Source of the DNA: Methanolobus vulcani | GTDB lineage: Archaea > Halobacteriota > Methanosarcinia > Methanosarcinales > Methanosarcinaceae | DNA: 64,000 bases | Direction: 5' to 3' | NCBI RefSeq assembly: GCF_006546655.1 | Contig: NZ_VIAQ01000012.1 | Span: 62,001 to 126,000 of the forward strand | Part shown: piece after piece, positions 28,674 to 37,754 of the stretch | Numbering within the stretch: position 1 is the stretch's first letter | Layout: each line of letters starts with the position of its first letter | Notes under the pieces: model-generated | Databases searched by the model: none | What the model saw: the letters and a program-made list of their open reading frames with translations, nothing else | Told to the model about the DNA's origin: nothing | Made by a program: the position numbers and the translations under genes

Positions 28674-28750
28674 GGGCCCGTAGCTTAGCTAGGTGGAGCG
28701 CACGGCTGATAACCGTGAGGCCCTGAGTTCGAATCTCAGCGGGCCCACCA
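28674..28750 (+). tRNA. tRNA-Ile (GAT anticodon)
   Basis: A 77 nt cloverleaf with a GGGCCCG/CGGGCCC acceptor stem, anticodon loop CTGATAA (GAT), GTTCGAATC T-loop region, discriminator A and an encoded CCA. There is no intron. It is divergent from tRNA-Ala, with about 180 bp between them. Confidence 0.97.
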
Positions 28751-29160
28751 ATCAAACCTGTAATTTTTTTTACGTGAAATTGTTTATTCAGAATGGTGTT
28801 TATTTGATTTTTAATGTAATGTAGTTTAAGTTATCAGAAATTAAAAATCCATAACCACACCAGATACATTCTTCTGCTAGTTATTTATGAAATAATATGA
28901 AAATATTATAATGTCTGATCTCTTATTGCTTAAAATATATTATAAAAAATAGATGTTGAAGACTTACTATTCTATTATAAAAAATATTAATATATAATAA
29001 ATACATATAATATTTAGATAGTGCAAACAATATTTCAGGGCACAGACAGGACTAAAACACACTATACCAAAAATTCCAAAAAACAGACATATCTGTACTA
29101 AAAACCCTGAAAGTACGAATCCGAACAAAACGAAACAATTCATATAATCGGTGATTTACA
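28751..29160. other. 410 bp AT-rich region upstream of the winged-helix regulator
   Basis: Mostly A/T. TATA-like stretches lie at 28986-29015. No gene or RNA is supported. GGTGAT near 29150 is the ribosome-binding site of the next gene. Confidence 0.5.
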
Positions 29161-29535
29161 ATGAGAGAGAAAAAACCAAGTGGCATGAGTGAAAAAGAGT
29201 ATGAGATCGTAGAATTACTCCGGAAATTAGATATAAACAGACCTGTGGCCCTGACTCTTGCCTGCCTCTCCAGTGGAGAAGAAATTACCTCCCGTGAAAT
29301 AGAGATGAATTCCAGCCTCAGGCAGCCTGAAGTCAGCATAGCAATGAGATACCTGAAAGATAATAATTGGGTAGACATTCGGGAAGAAAAGAAAACAGAA
29401 GGGAAAGGCAGACCTGTAAAGCTATACAGACTTATCACACCACTGGAAGATATCGTGCAGAGCATTGAGCAGAGAGTGCTCCTTGAAAGCAGATACGTAC
29501 TCAATAATATTGAAAAGCTGAAAAGACTTGCATAA
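29161..29535 (+). CDS. Winged-helix transcriptional regulator, 124 aa
   Basis: A small cytosolic DNA-binding protein. Helices from residue 9 onward (MSEKEYEIVELLRKLDI) lead into a helix-turn-helix (ITSREIEMNSSLRQPEVSIAMRYL) and a wing (WVDIREEKKTEGKGRPVKLYRL). A C-terminal helix (EDIVQSIEQRVLLES) probably dimerises. It belongs to the MarR/ArsR-like winged-helix group common in methanogens; its targets are unknown. The ATG has GGTGAT 6 nt upstream. The downstream aconitase-family gene is over 160 bp away and has its own promoter region. Confidence 0.82.
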   Translation: MREKKPSGMSEKEYEIVELLRKLDINRPVALTLACLSSGEEITSREIEMNSSLRQPEVSIAMRYLKDNNWVDIREEKKTEGKGRPVKLYRLITPLEDIVQSIEQRVLLESRYVLNNIEKLKRLA

Positions 29536-29700
29536 TCTTTTCATTTAATTATATTTTGCTGCTTTATGCAGCAAAAACTATTTTTTACAGATAGAGCATA
29601 TCATCAACTAGTAATTTGCTTCTATCGAAGATTTTAAGTTAATAAGGTAGTGTATCATCGTTATTACACTAATTTGCAATTATAGAATGGAGTTAATCTT

Positions 29701-30942
29701 TTGAGCACTATAAGTGAGAAAATTTTTAGCCGTGCATCCGGCAAGAATGCGAAAGCAAACGACTTTGTTATCGCAGATGTGGATTTTGCCATGGCACACG
29801 ATGGCACAAGTGTCCTTGCAGTTAAATCATTCAAGGAAATGGGAGAGGAAAAGGTCTGGAACCCTGATAAGATAGTTATTCCTTTTGACCACCTGACACC
29901 TGCAAACACAGATACCACCGCTGCACTTCACCATGAGATCCGCGAATGGATAAAAGAACAGAAAATAAGCAATTTCTATGATGTAGGAGAAGGAATCTGC
30001 CATCAGCTGCTCCCTGAAAATGGATTTGCCCTTCCCGGTAAACTTGTAGTGGGTGCTGATTCACACTCCTGCACCTATGGCGCATTCGGAGCTTTTGGAA
30101 CAGGCGTAGGTGCCACAGATATGTCAGAGATATTTGCTTCAGGAAAACTCTGGTTCAAAGTCCCTGAAAGCATAAAGATAACAGCAGACGGCAATTTTAA
30201 TGACGGGGTTTATGCAAAAGACCTCATACTTAAGATAATAGGCACAGTTGGTGTTGCAGGTGCAACCTACAAAGCTACTGAATTCTATGGAACTGCTATT
30301 GATTCCATGTCCATGTCAGGCCGTATGACACTTAGTAATATGGCTATTGAAATGGGTGGAAAAGCAGGAATAGTTCCGCCTGACAAAACAACATTCGATT
30401 TCCTTAAAGGCATTGCAGCAGAAGAATACGAGCCGGTTTATGCTGATGAGGATGCCATATATTCAAGTGAATACACCTTTGATGTGAATGAACTTGAACC
30501 ACAGATTGCATCCCCTCACCAGGTCGACAATGTCAGTGACATATCTGACATCAAACCTGCTAAACTTGACCAGGCTTTTATTGGAACCTGTACCAATGGC
30601 AGGCTGGAAGACCTTGAAGTCGCTGCATCAATCTTAAAAGGAGAAAAAGTTGCCATACGCACACTTATTGTACCTGCTTCCCGCAATGTACTGATAGAAG
30701 CTGTGAGAAAAGGAATCGTTGAAACTTTACTAGAGGCTGGGGCGGTTATTGGCTCACCTGGATGTGGACCATGTCTTGGAGGACATATGGGAGTTATTGG
30801 AAAAGGCGAGACCTGTATTTCTACAGCTAATAGGAACTTCAAGGGAAGAATGGGCGTAGGTGGGTTCATTTATCTGGCATCCCCTGCAACTGCAGCTGCA
30901 TCTGCCCTTACAGGCGAGATAACCGATCCACGCGAAATCTGA
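29701..30942 (+). CDS. 3-isopropylmalate dehydratase / homoaconitase large subunit
   Basis: A 413-residue aconitase-superfamily large subunit. It contains [24 protein letters not shown] and the Fe-S cluster cysteines in [13 protein letters not shown] and [13 protein letters not shown]. In archaea such subunits serve either leucine synthesis (LeuC) or 2-oxosuberate formation for coenzyme B (homoaconitase); the small subunit decides specificity and is not in the window, so I leave the symbol open. It starts at TTG 29701 with GGAG at 29689-29692; no suitable ATG exists nearby. A 67-residue protein gene follows 38 nt downstream. Confidence 0.93.
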   Translation: MSTISEKIFSRASGKNAKANDFVIADVDFAMAHDGTSVLAVKSFKEMGEEKVWNPDKIVIPFDHLTPANTDTTAALHHEIREWIKEQKISNFYDVGEGICHQLLPENGFALPGKLVVGADSHSCTYGAFGAFGTGVGATDMSEIFASGKLWFKVPESIKITADGNFNDGVYAKDLILKIIGTVGVAGATYKATEFYGTAIDSMSMSGRMTLSNMAIEMGGKAGIVPPDKTTFDFLKGIAAEEYEPVYADEDAIYSSEYTFDVNELEPQIASPHQVDNVSDISDIKPAKLDQAFIGTCTNGRLEDLEVAASILKGEKVAIRTLIVPASRNVLIEAVRKGIVETLLEAGAVIGSPGCGPCLGGHMGVIGKGETCISTANRNFKGRMGVGGFIYLASPATAAASALTGEITDPREI

Positions 30943-30980
30943 TATCTTATTAAAGTATATATAAGAATGGAGATAGCAAG

Positions 30981-31184
30981 ATGGAACTTGATAAGTCAAA
31001 ACTTGAGCACCTTATGGGACACTGGATAGAACACAATGACAGCCATAGCAAAAGTTTCAACGAATGGGCTGAGAAAATCGAAGCTGCAGGATATGCAGAT
31101 ATAGCCGAAGATGTCAGGAGTGCTGCTAAGAAAATGGATGAATGTTCTGTTTTGCTTGAAACTGCCAGACAGAAACTTGAATGA
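30981..31184 (+). CDS. Small conserved helical protein, 67 aa
   Basis: A 67-residue, probably all-helical protein with histidines early on (LEHLMGHWIEHNDSH) and an Ala/Glu/Lys-rich remainder (FNEWAEKIEAAGYADIA). The H-x3-H pattern within the first helix might bind a metal such as nickel or cobalt, as in related small archaeal proteins (inference). GGAG lies about 10 nt upstream of the ATG. It overlaps no other gene and lies 13 nt upstream of the cohesin-protein start, so the two may be translated from one mRNA. Confidence 0.65.
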   Translation: MELDKSKLEHLMGHWIEHNDSHSKSFNEWAEKIEAAGYADIAEDVRSAAKKMDECSVLLETARQKLE

Positions 31185-31197
31185 GCAGGACGTGTTA

Positions 31198-31962
31198 ATG
31201 ACACGCAATATTCGCAATTTCTTTACAGGTATTGTACTGGTGGCTTGTATTTTCTGCCTCTGCGGGGCTGCAAATGCAGCTACCAGTGTCAGCATATTAC
31301 CATCAGTTGAAACTGTAGCTCCGGGAGAAGAATTCACACTTGACGTATATGTCAAACCAGATACTCAAATAGCAGCGCTCCAGTTTGATTTGAATTCTGA
31401 TTGCTCACTTGTAATGGTTAAGGCTGTAGAAGAGGGGAACCTATTCTCAAATACAGGCTCAGCTGTTTTTTTCCGCCCAGGAATCATTGACAGTGAAAAC
31501 AAAACCGTGTTTCAGGTTTATGGTGCAATTATGGGAGGAGATGGCACATCGGACGAAGGCACATTCTGTACCATAAAACTGAAAGCTTCCGAAGAAACAG
31601 GAAACTGCCAGATTAGAATTACGAACATCGTTGTTGGAGATAAACAAGGTGATGAACTGGATGTTATCACCTATGACGCAATGGTGAGCATCAGTGATGA
31701 AATTGCGACTTCTGACAGAGATAATGACAACGACGATGATACTGAGTTAAATATTATTGAAAAACAGGATGATAATACAGATTCATCAGTCAATGAAGAA
31801 ACAATATTCCAAAGTGTTCAGGATACCGCAGAAAGCACTGAATCACAGGAAATTATATCTGCACCTGAATCTGAAGGCAATACATCAAACATTAGTATAC
31901 TTGCAGTTGCTGCAATAGTATTTCTGGCTCTGGCAATTGTTCTTGACAGAAAAAGGAAATAA
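31198..31962 (+). CDS. Surface protein with cohesin domain and C-terminal membrane anchor
   Basis: A 254-residue exported protein. A signal peptide (GIVLVACIFCLCGAANA) precedes a cohesin-like beta-sandwich at about residues 30-165 (VSILPSVETVAPGEEFTLDV, LQFDLNSDCSL, GTFCTIKLKASEETG). An acidic low-complexity linker rich in Asp, Asn, Glu and Ser follows, then one membrane helix (ILAVAAIVFLALAIVL) and DRKRK. Cohesins bind dockerins; in methanogens their partners are largely unknown and no dockerin was seen in the window. The ATG at 31198 was chosen because it starts the signal peptide; longer readings overlap the preceding gene. Confidence 0.83.
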   Translation: MTRNIRNFFTGIVLVACIFCLCGAANAATSVSILPSVETVAPGEEFTLDVYVKPDTQIAALQFDLNSDCSLVMVKAVEEGNLFSNTGSAVFFRPGIIDSENKTVFQVYGAIMGGDGTSDEGTFCTIKLKASEETGNCQIRITNIVVGDKQGDELDVITYDAMVSISDEIATSDRDNDNDDDTELNIIEKQDDNTDSSVNEETIFQSVQDTAESTESQEIISAPESEGNTSNISILAVAAIVFLALAIVLDRKRK

Positions 31963-31977
31963 TAAAAACAGGTAAAT

Positions 31978-32006
31978 AAAGGGAAAGATTCCCTTTTGGC
32001 TTTTTT
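31978..32006 (+). terminator. Terminator between the cohesin gene and hmgA
   Basis: AAAGGGAA (31978-31985) and TTCCCTTT (31989-31996) form an 8 bp stem with a 3 nt loop, followed by TGGC and T6 on the plus strand. The opposite side is also T-rich on the minus strand, so it may work for both convergent genes. Confidence 0.75.
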
Positions 32007-32037
32007 AATTTGATTTTGATAGGGAAGGATTCTATGT

Positions 32038-33282
32038 TTATCTTCCAAGTTCAGCATGGGCTTTTGCAAGATGACCTGCAGCCTGCGCACCTATCAGTGA
32101 GATCTCACCTGCCAGCACAGCAGAAGCAATAATCTCTGCAAGCTTTTTGGCGTTAGAACCCGGAGGAGTGCCTGAACCATTGACACCGAGAATCCTCAGG
32201 CATTCGTGCTGAGGGCCGAGATTGGTGCCGCCTCCTACAGTACCTATGGCCATTGCAGGGAGCGTTACTGAACAGTAAATGTCACCATATTTTGTCAGTT
32301 CCATGGTTGTTATGGCACTGCTGCCTTCTACCACATGAGCCGGATCCTGGCCGCATGCAATATACATTGCAGCTATGATATTTGCAGCATGAGCATTATA
32401 ACCCAAAGAGCCTGCGCGTGCAGAACCAAGAAGATTCTTGCGGTAATTAACTTCTACCATAGTCTCAGGTTTGCATTTAAGACGTTTCTCAACAAGTTCC
32501 GCAGAAATAGTCACATCTGCAACAACGGTCTTTCCCCTTCCAAGAATATTGTTAATTGCCGCAGGCTTCTTGTCAATACACATATTGCCTGATAGAGAGA
32601 TAGGAATTGCACCGAACTCATCCTTGATCAGGTTGAGAACTGCGTCTGTGGCAATGGTTACCATATTCATACCCATTGCATCTTTTGTATCATAGGAAAA
32701 ACGGACATACACTGAATTACCTGTCACAAAGGACTTTACATCAACTAATTCACCAAAACGAGTTGTTTCAGATGCCTTTGCTTTCATTCGAGCTATAACC
32801 TCGGGATCCTGCAGCCAGTCTGCAAACTCCTTTGCCCTGATAACATTTTCCAGCCTGAACACAGGAGCACGGGTCATTACATCCTGGAATACCCTGACAT
32901 TCGCACCGCCTGACATGGTAATTGCAGAACATCCCCTGTTGACACTGGCAACAAGTGCACCTTCTGTTGTTGCAAGCGGAAGGCGGAACTCATCATTGGC
33001 AAATTCCCCGTTCACTTTAAGCGGACCTGCTACACCCAGAGGCACCTGAATAACGCCTATCATGTTCTCAATGTTTTTCTTAGTTGCATTCTCAACATCG
33101 ATTGAGAAATTCTGTATATGATCAAAATCAAATCCTGATACTTCCTCAAGAGAATATCTTCTTAGCATGACAGCCGTTTCCTTGTCTGTAAGGCTGTCAA
33201 GTTTGTGATAAGAAATCTCACCTGAAATTACTTTTTCAAGCAACTCTTTTTTTTCCCTGTTCAAATCCATTCTTGATGTCAT
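32038..33282 (-). CDS. hmgA: 3-hydroxy-3-methylglutaryl-CoA reductase
   Basis: A 414-residue class I HMG-CoA reductase. It forms mevalonate with NADPH, the committed step to archaeal isoprenoid lipids. Motifs include IGVIQVPLGVAGPL, PLATTEGALVASVNRG (catalytic Glu), DAMGMNMVTI, and GTVGGGTNLGPQ. The ATG at 33282 follows GGAG at a spacing of 7 nt. There is no membrane anchor, as usual for archaeal enzymes. It is monocistronic and divergent from the KaiC-like gene. Confidence 0.97.
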   Translation of the reverse strand: MTSRMDLNREKKELLEKVISGEISYHKLDSLTDKETAVMLRRYSLEEVSGFDFDHIQNFSIDVENATKKNIENMIGVIQVPLGVAGPLKVNGEFANDEFRLPLATTEGALVASVNRGCSAITMSGGANVRVFQDVMTRAPVFRLENVIRAKEFADWLQDPEVIARMKAKASETTRFGELVDVKSFVTGNSVYVRFSYDTKDAMGMNMVTIATDAVLNLIKDEFGAIPISLSGNMCIDKKPAAINNILGRGKTVVADVTISAELVEKRLKCKPETMVEVNYRKNLLGSARAGSLGYNAHAANIIAAMYIACGQDPAHVVEGSSAITTMELTKYGDIYCSVTLPAMAIGTVGGGTNLGPQHECLRILGVNGSGTPPGSNAKKLAEIIASAVLAGEISLIGAQAAGHLAKAHAELGR

Positions 33283-33588
33283 ATATAAACTCCAGTGAAT
33301 TAAACAAACAGCATCCCATTACGTTTTTTAATGAATGTGAACTTGGATACAATAATACAAATAGTTCACGCCCTGTAGTTTTCGGCTTCTGATGGAGATA
33401 TAAGTCCCAGGTATTCAGGAAATAAAATTAAATACGTGATTTTTTATATTAGGATAACATAATAAACAATATTCTAAAAAGTAAGGATGATATTAATTAA
33501 CCCTATCATTAAAGGGCTTACTCATTGACAGAATATGTTTGGGATATGACTATTAGAAATTGATCAGAGAGATATAAAGAGTGGTAAT
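33283..33588. other. Divergent promoter region, hmgA and KaiC-like gene
   Basis: About 300 bp with no gene. A short stem (CCCT with AGGG, near 33505) and TATA-like stretches near 33440-33470 are present. GAGTGGTAAT lies next to the ATG at 33589 as a ribosome-binding site. Nothing else is supported. Confidence 0.45.
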
Positions 33589-34317
33589 ATGACAGATGCC
33601 GATCCATCAGAAAGAGTAAGTTCCGGAATTTCCGGACTGGATGAAATGTTACGCGGAGGATTCTTTAAAGGAACTGCAAATGTCGTATCAGGTGATTCTG
33701 GTACAGGTAAAACGATATTTGGAACACAGTTCATTGCTGAGGGAGCAAAGAATGGTGAAAAGGTGATGTGTATCATCACCTCTGAAGAATCAAAATCTAT
33801 TGTAAAAGAAATGAAGACGTCTTTTGGATGGAACCTTGAAGAATATGTTGAACAGGGACTTTTGACCTTTGTAGATATCACAGACCCAAGTCTGCGCCTC
33901 CAGAAGAGTGTTGAAATTGCTCCATCTGAGCTTATCAAGAGCTTTAAGAAACTCATTGAAAGTAAAATAGAAGATATACAGCCAACACGTATCTTTATAG
34001 ATTCCGTAGAAGCATTGTTCCTGGCAATTGAGTCAAACTATAAACTCAGAACACTCATTGATGACGTGTTCAGTGTTTTCCGTAAACACAACGTTACTTC
34101 TGTAATAACAGTAGGGGCAATGTTCGGACTTGATGAAATGGTAGAATACGGTGCAGATTCAGTCATTAAACTTGGACGAATTATGGCAGGAAACAACCTC
34201 CAGCGTTCCATCTATGTCATGAAGATGAGAGGGTCCGGCACCATTAATGAGGTTCGTGTACTCAGTATCTCAGACAGCGGCATGTCAGTCCTTGCCCAGT
34301 CTCCATACCTTGAATAA
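33589..34317 (+). CDS. KaiC-like RecA-superfamily ATPase
   Basis: A 242-residue single-domain protein. The start VSSGISGLDEMLRGGFFKG is typical of KaiC/GvpD-type proteins. Walker A is VSGDSGTGKTIFG (about residues 35-45), and the hydrophobic strand RIFIDSVEALFL supplies the Walker B Asp. Such archaeal proteins often act with sensor kinases or in motility and stress signalling; a specific role cannot be assigned. It is a single gene with a strong terminator just after the stop. Confidence 0.87.
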   Translation: MTDADPSERVSSGISGLDEMLRGGFFKGTANVVSGDSGTGKTIFGTQFIAEGAKNGEKVMCIITSEESKSIVKEMKTSFGWNLEEYVEQGLLTFVDITDPSLRLQKSVEIAPSELIKSFKKLIESKIEDIQPTRIFIDSVEALFLAIESNYKLRTLIDDVFSVFRKHNVTSVITVGAMFGLDEMVEYGADSVIKLGRIMAGNNLQRSIYVMKMRGSGTINEVRVLSISDSGMSVLAQSPYLE

Positions 34318-34345
34318 GTGGCATTTGTATTTCTGCCACTTTTTT
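34316..34345 (+). terminator. Terminator of the KaiC-like gene
   Basis: AAGTGGCA (34316-34323) pairs perfectly with TGCCACTT (34334-34341) across a 10 nt loop and runs directly into a T6 tract (34340-34345). The stem begins within the stop codon. Confidence 0.85.
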
Positions 34346-34465
34346 ATCTGTTTTTTATTGTTTTCAACTCAGCCATTTCATTTTTCAAAAATTCTGATAA
34401 AATCTGTAGTATCAGAATGGTATTTTAATTGCAAAACTAAAGCAAAAACGCTGCAATAAAATCAA

Positions 34466-35164
34466 TTAAATGATATACCAGTCGTTATCATTGACTCTGG
34501 CATTTTCTTCTTCTGAACTTTTTGATTCGCAAAAATCCTGAGATAACTTTTTCCCCATATATGACGCAATTGCATCGGAGAAATCCTGAAGATAACTGGC
34601 TTGGTTAAGACTACCGTAAATGAATTTCTTACCTGGCTGAACATGTGAGTTAATAGTTTCTTCTTTAGGAACAATAGTCACTTCAACACCGGACATCTCA
34701 ACTGCAAGCCCCATCGCCTTTCTGAAATCACCTATACAATAAGCAATGCGGTGCTTGTAATTATCCCGGGTTTTCTCAAGATACTCTGCCAGTCTCTGGC
34801 TTTCCATTTTAATAAAATCCCTTTTGATCTTGGCAACATTGCATTTACCAAGCATGAACTGGTAATCCATGAAAGGATACTCAGTATCAAGTTCACGCGG
34901 AGTTATGCCGCATGTCCCGAATACCACAACATGTACATCTTCGGGCTCCAGCATCCCGAATATCACCTTATCGAAAATCTTGTGAGAAGGACTTTCATGA
35001 TAGGGTTTCTTTTTAGCGCATGGGACAAATATACAAAAATCCCTAACAGGTGGTTCATACTCAGACAGTATCCACTCATTTGCGCGTATCATATCAGGAT
35101 GATATATAATTTCATCAGTGTCCAGCGGGAGACTGGAACGTTCATCTTCAGGTATTATTGTCAA
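34466..35164 (-). CDS. DUF5591-type protein related to archaeosine synthase (ArcS)
   Basis: A 232-residue cytosolic protein. It contains the motif PCAKKKPYHESPSH (residues 48-61), which matches the P-C-x3-K-P-Y-x-x-S-x-x-H signature of the archaeosine synthase catalytic domain. ArcS converts the preQ0 base at tRNA position 15 toward archaeosine. Full ArcS also carries Tgt-like and PUA domains that are absent here. It may be a stand-alone catalytic subunit or a paralogue with another role (inference). It is divergent from a TrmB-like regulator, with a shared TATA-rich region at 35184-35200. Confidence 0.75.
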   Translation of the reverse strand: MTIIPEDERSSLPLDTDEIIYHPDMIRANEWILSEYEPPVRDFCIFVPCAKKKPYHESPSHKIFDKVIFGMLEPEDVHVVVFGTCGITPRELDTEYPFMDYQFMLGKCNVAKIKRDFIKMESQRLAEYLEKTRDNYKHRIAYCIGDFRKAMGLAVEMSGVEVTIVPKEETINSHVQPGKKFIYGSLNQASYLQDFSDAIASYMGKKLSQDFCESKSSEEENARVNDNDWYII

Positions 35165-35286
35165 GCAGAGAGAAAATCTGGCAAACTATATATATAATTG
35201 ACGCAATCTCTATTCGGTTTTGTGCAAACTGTACAACAGGACCGGCACAGTGCCTAAATAAAAATTATAAATATGTGAGGAAAAAC

Positions 35287-35658
35287 ATGGCAAGTTCTAT
35301 ACCTGAAATGCTGAGAGCGGAATGTAAATGCGAAGACATGGCAAAATGTGTTCTCGGTCTGAAAGAACTTGACATTAGCACCTACAAAGCACTTCTGGAA
35401 AACGGCCCTATGACCGCAGAGAAACTCGGAGAACTTCTCGGTCGTGAGCGCAGTACAGCTTATCGCTCATTACAAAACCTGATATCAGCCGGTCTTGTTT
35501 ACAGGGAAACAAAATCCATATCCATTGGCGGATACTACTATGAATACGTGGGAATCGAACCTGTTGTTGTAAAAGAGATGATTCGCAAGAACATAGACCA
35601 GTGGTACAAAAAAATGAATGACCTTATTGAGAATTTTGATAAGGAACTGCTTTTCTGA
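35287..35658 (+). CDS. TrmB-like winged-helix transcriptional regulator, 123 aa
   Basis: A helix-turn-helix lies at about residues 33-75 (STYKALLENGPMTAEKLGELL, then RERSTAYRSLQNLISAGLV), followed by a wing (SIGGYYYEYVGIEP) and a helical tail (MNDLIENFDKELLF). The N-terminus has two cysteines (ECKCEDMAKC), possibly a metal or redox site. The ATG at 35287 has a GTGAGGA site just upstream; the longer reading starts inside the promoter. Target genes are unknown. Confidence 0.85.
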   Translation: MASSIPEMLRAECKCEDMAKCVLGLKELDISTYKALLENGPMTAEKLGELLGRERSTAYRSLQNLISAGLVYRETKSISIGGYYYEYVGIEPVVVKEMIRKNIDQWYKKMNDLIENFDKELLF

Positions 35659-35825
35659 TTCAATCAGGTTTTTAAAATTGTAGTTTGCAAACATGCCAGA
35701 GTCCTAACTTTATTTTTATTGTAAACAGATATATAATAGTGAAACGTATGTAACTGTTGCACATTGCGTACTGTTATAGCACAGAACACAAAATAACATA
35801 AAATGTACTCTTGCGGTGCAGAATC

Positions 35826-37532
35826 ATGAGGGATGCAGACAAAAGCAAAGAGCAGTTAATACAGGAACTGCAAGAACTCAGAAATAAGTATGAAGGCACT
35901 CCTAGTAACTATGAGCCTTCATGCAGCAACATTAATGAAAGTAGAAAAACTGACCTCATTGGAAGTGAAGAGAATTACAGACAGGTACTTTCATCGATGT
36001 CAAGTATAATCTGGAAAGCAGATATTGATAAAGGTGAATTTACAAACGTATACATTTCCCCGGCTGCTGACACTATACTCGGACTTGAAGACGGAACAAT
36101 TGATAATAAGTGGGAAACTTTTCTTTCGTATGTCCATCCGGATGATGCTGATACCATATATAAAAAGATATTAAACGCCATCATAAATAACGTCTCAAAA
36201 ATAAATGTCGAATTTAGGGTTAAAAGGGCAGATGGAACAAAATTATGCTTCTATTGCACCTGCTCCATATTGAATAATAACGGTGACACACAGATTTTTG
36301 GAAATGCTGTGGATATCACAGAACACAAAAAAATGGAACAGGAATTAAAGAATAAAACTAATGAGCTTACCCAGATAATGAACAGTTTTCCTGTACCAAT
36401 GTTCATTCTTGATAAAAATCATAAAGTTACCTACTGGAATCAAGCATGTGAAAAAGCGACTGCCATATCAGCCGAAAGAATGATTGGCGCAAAATATCCA
36501 GGGCTGGCGTTCTATCCGAATAAAAGAAAAGTTATGGCTGACCTGATAGTTGATAATAATATCGAAAGCATTGCTGACTTCTACGAAGAAAAAAGCCTGA
36601 AAAAATCCTTCATTGAAGGAGGATATGAAGCTGAAGATTTTTTCCCACTTTTGAATAAGTGGCTCTATTTCACTGCCGCCCCTCTAAAAGACATCGATGG
36701 AATCATAATAGGAGCTATTGAGACCTTACAGGATAAGACCATTGAAAAACAAGCAGAGGATGCGCTGATAGCTGCCAGGATGCTTGCAGAGAACGCCTCA
36801 CGCACAAAAAGTGAGTTCCTGTCCAATGTGAACCATGAGCTCAGAACTCCACTGAGTCTTATTTTAGGATACTCAGACCTATTACTTGAAGAAAATAAAT
36901 TAATGGATGAACAACAGGCAAAGTTTGTCGAGATTATTAAATCAGGTGGCTCAAGACTTCTTGACATGATCAATTCCCTGATATATATTTCAGAGATAGA
37001 AGACGGTAAAATGGAGCTTGAGATCAATGATTTCTCCTTGCCTGAAATGGTCTATGAAATACAGAAGGTTGCAAGATCCATTGCAATAAAGAAGAGCATA
37101 AAACTTGATTTTACACTTGATCCTGATATAAGGACAATCTATGCTGACAAATCCAAACTAAAGATCATCTTCCATCATTTGATTACAAATGCTATTAAAT
37201 TCACCCCGGAACAGGGAAAAATATGGGTCAACATAAAACATGACCATGGAAACGCATTATACATTGACGTAAAAGATAACGGTATTGGGATTTCAGAAGA
37301 GGACAAGGCTAAACTTTTTGATACTTTTGTCCAGGTCGATGGTTCTCCAACCCGCAGATATGGAGGAAGCGGACTGGGTCTTGCCCTTGTAAAGAAACTT
37401 GTGGAAATCCATAAAGGAAGCATCTGGCTTGAGAGTGAATCAGGAAAAGGCAGCACCTTCCATCTGGCGATTCCTGCACAAAATGAAGTAATAAGCAGAA
37501 CTAATGTTTTACTGCATCCAACGGCAATTTGA
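35826..37532 (+). CDS. PAS-domain sensor histidine kinase, 568 aa
   Basis: A soluble kinase with no membrane segments. A coiled-coil start (KEQLIQELQELRNKYEG) is followed by PAS 1 (about 45-165), PAS 2 (about 180-310), a HisKA domain with phosphoacceptor His337 (NVNHELRTPLS) and an HATPase domain (HHLITNAIKFTPEQ, VKDNGIGISEED, YGGSGLGLALVKKL). It should sense an internal cue through PAS and autophosphorylate. No response regulator is adjacent, as is common in methanogens. The ATG at 35826 has GCGGTG upstream; the longer form begins at TTG. Confidence 0.93.
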   Translation: MRDADKSKEQLIQELQELRNKYEGTPSNYEPSCSNINESRKTDLIGSEENYRQVLSSMSSIIWKADIDKGEFTNVYISPAADTILGLEDGTIDNKWETFLSYVHPDDADTIYKKILNAIINNVSKINVEFRVKRADGTKLCFYCTCSILNNNGDTQIFGNAVDITEHKKMEQELKNKTNELTQIMNSFPVPMFILDKNHKVTYWNQACEKATAISAERMIGAKYPGLAFYPNKRKVMADLIVDNNIESIADFYEEKSLKKSFIEGGYEAEDFFPLLNKWLYFTAAPLKDIDGIIIGAIETLQDKTIEKQAEDALIAARMLAENASRTKSEFLSNVNHELRTPLSLILGYSDLLLEENKLMDEQQAKFVEIIKSGGSRLLDMINSLIYISEIEDGKMELEINDFSLPEMVYEIQKVARSIAIKKSIKLDFTLDPDIRTIYADKSKLKIIFHHLITNAIKFTPEQGKIWVNIKHDHGNALYIDVKDNGIGISEEDKAKLFDTFVQVDGSPTRRYGGSGLGLALVKKLVEIHKGSIWLESESGKGSTFHLAIPAQNEVISRTNVLLHPTAI

Positions 37533-37754
37533 AAAAAAGACACTACCCTTGCCTAATTCACATTCTACGGAAACATTAAGAATATCCTTAATGAAATTTA
37601 AAGTAGAGTTTCTACAGAGCAGAATATTAGACACCCATAACATAATAAAAAAGAAAGCAGGAATTGTACATTATTATCTTTTTTAATATTATATTAATTG
37701 TATGGCAACCTCTGGTTTACGTTATTTGTTCAATTGTGATATCAATAATTGAAA

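Noticed and set aside
28567-28755. 62-codon minus-strand frame over tRNA-Ile
   Set aside because: It is the antisense of the tRNA gene and its leader.
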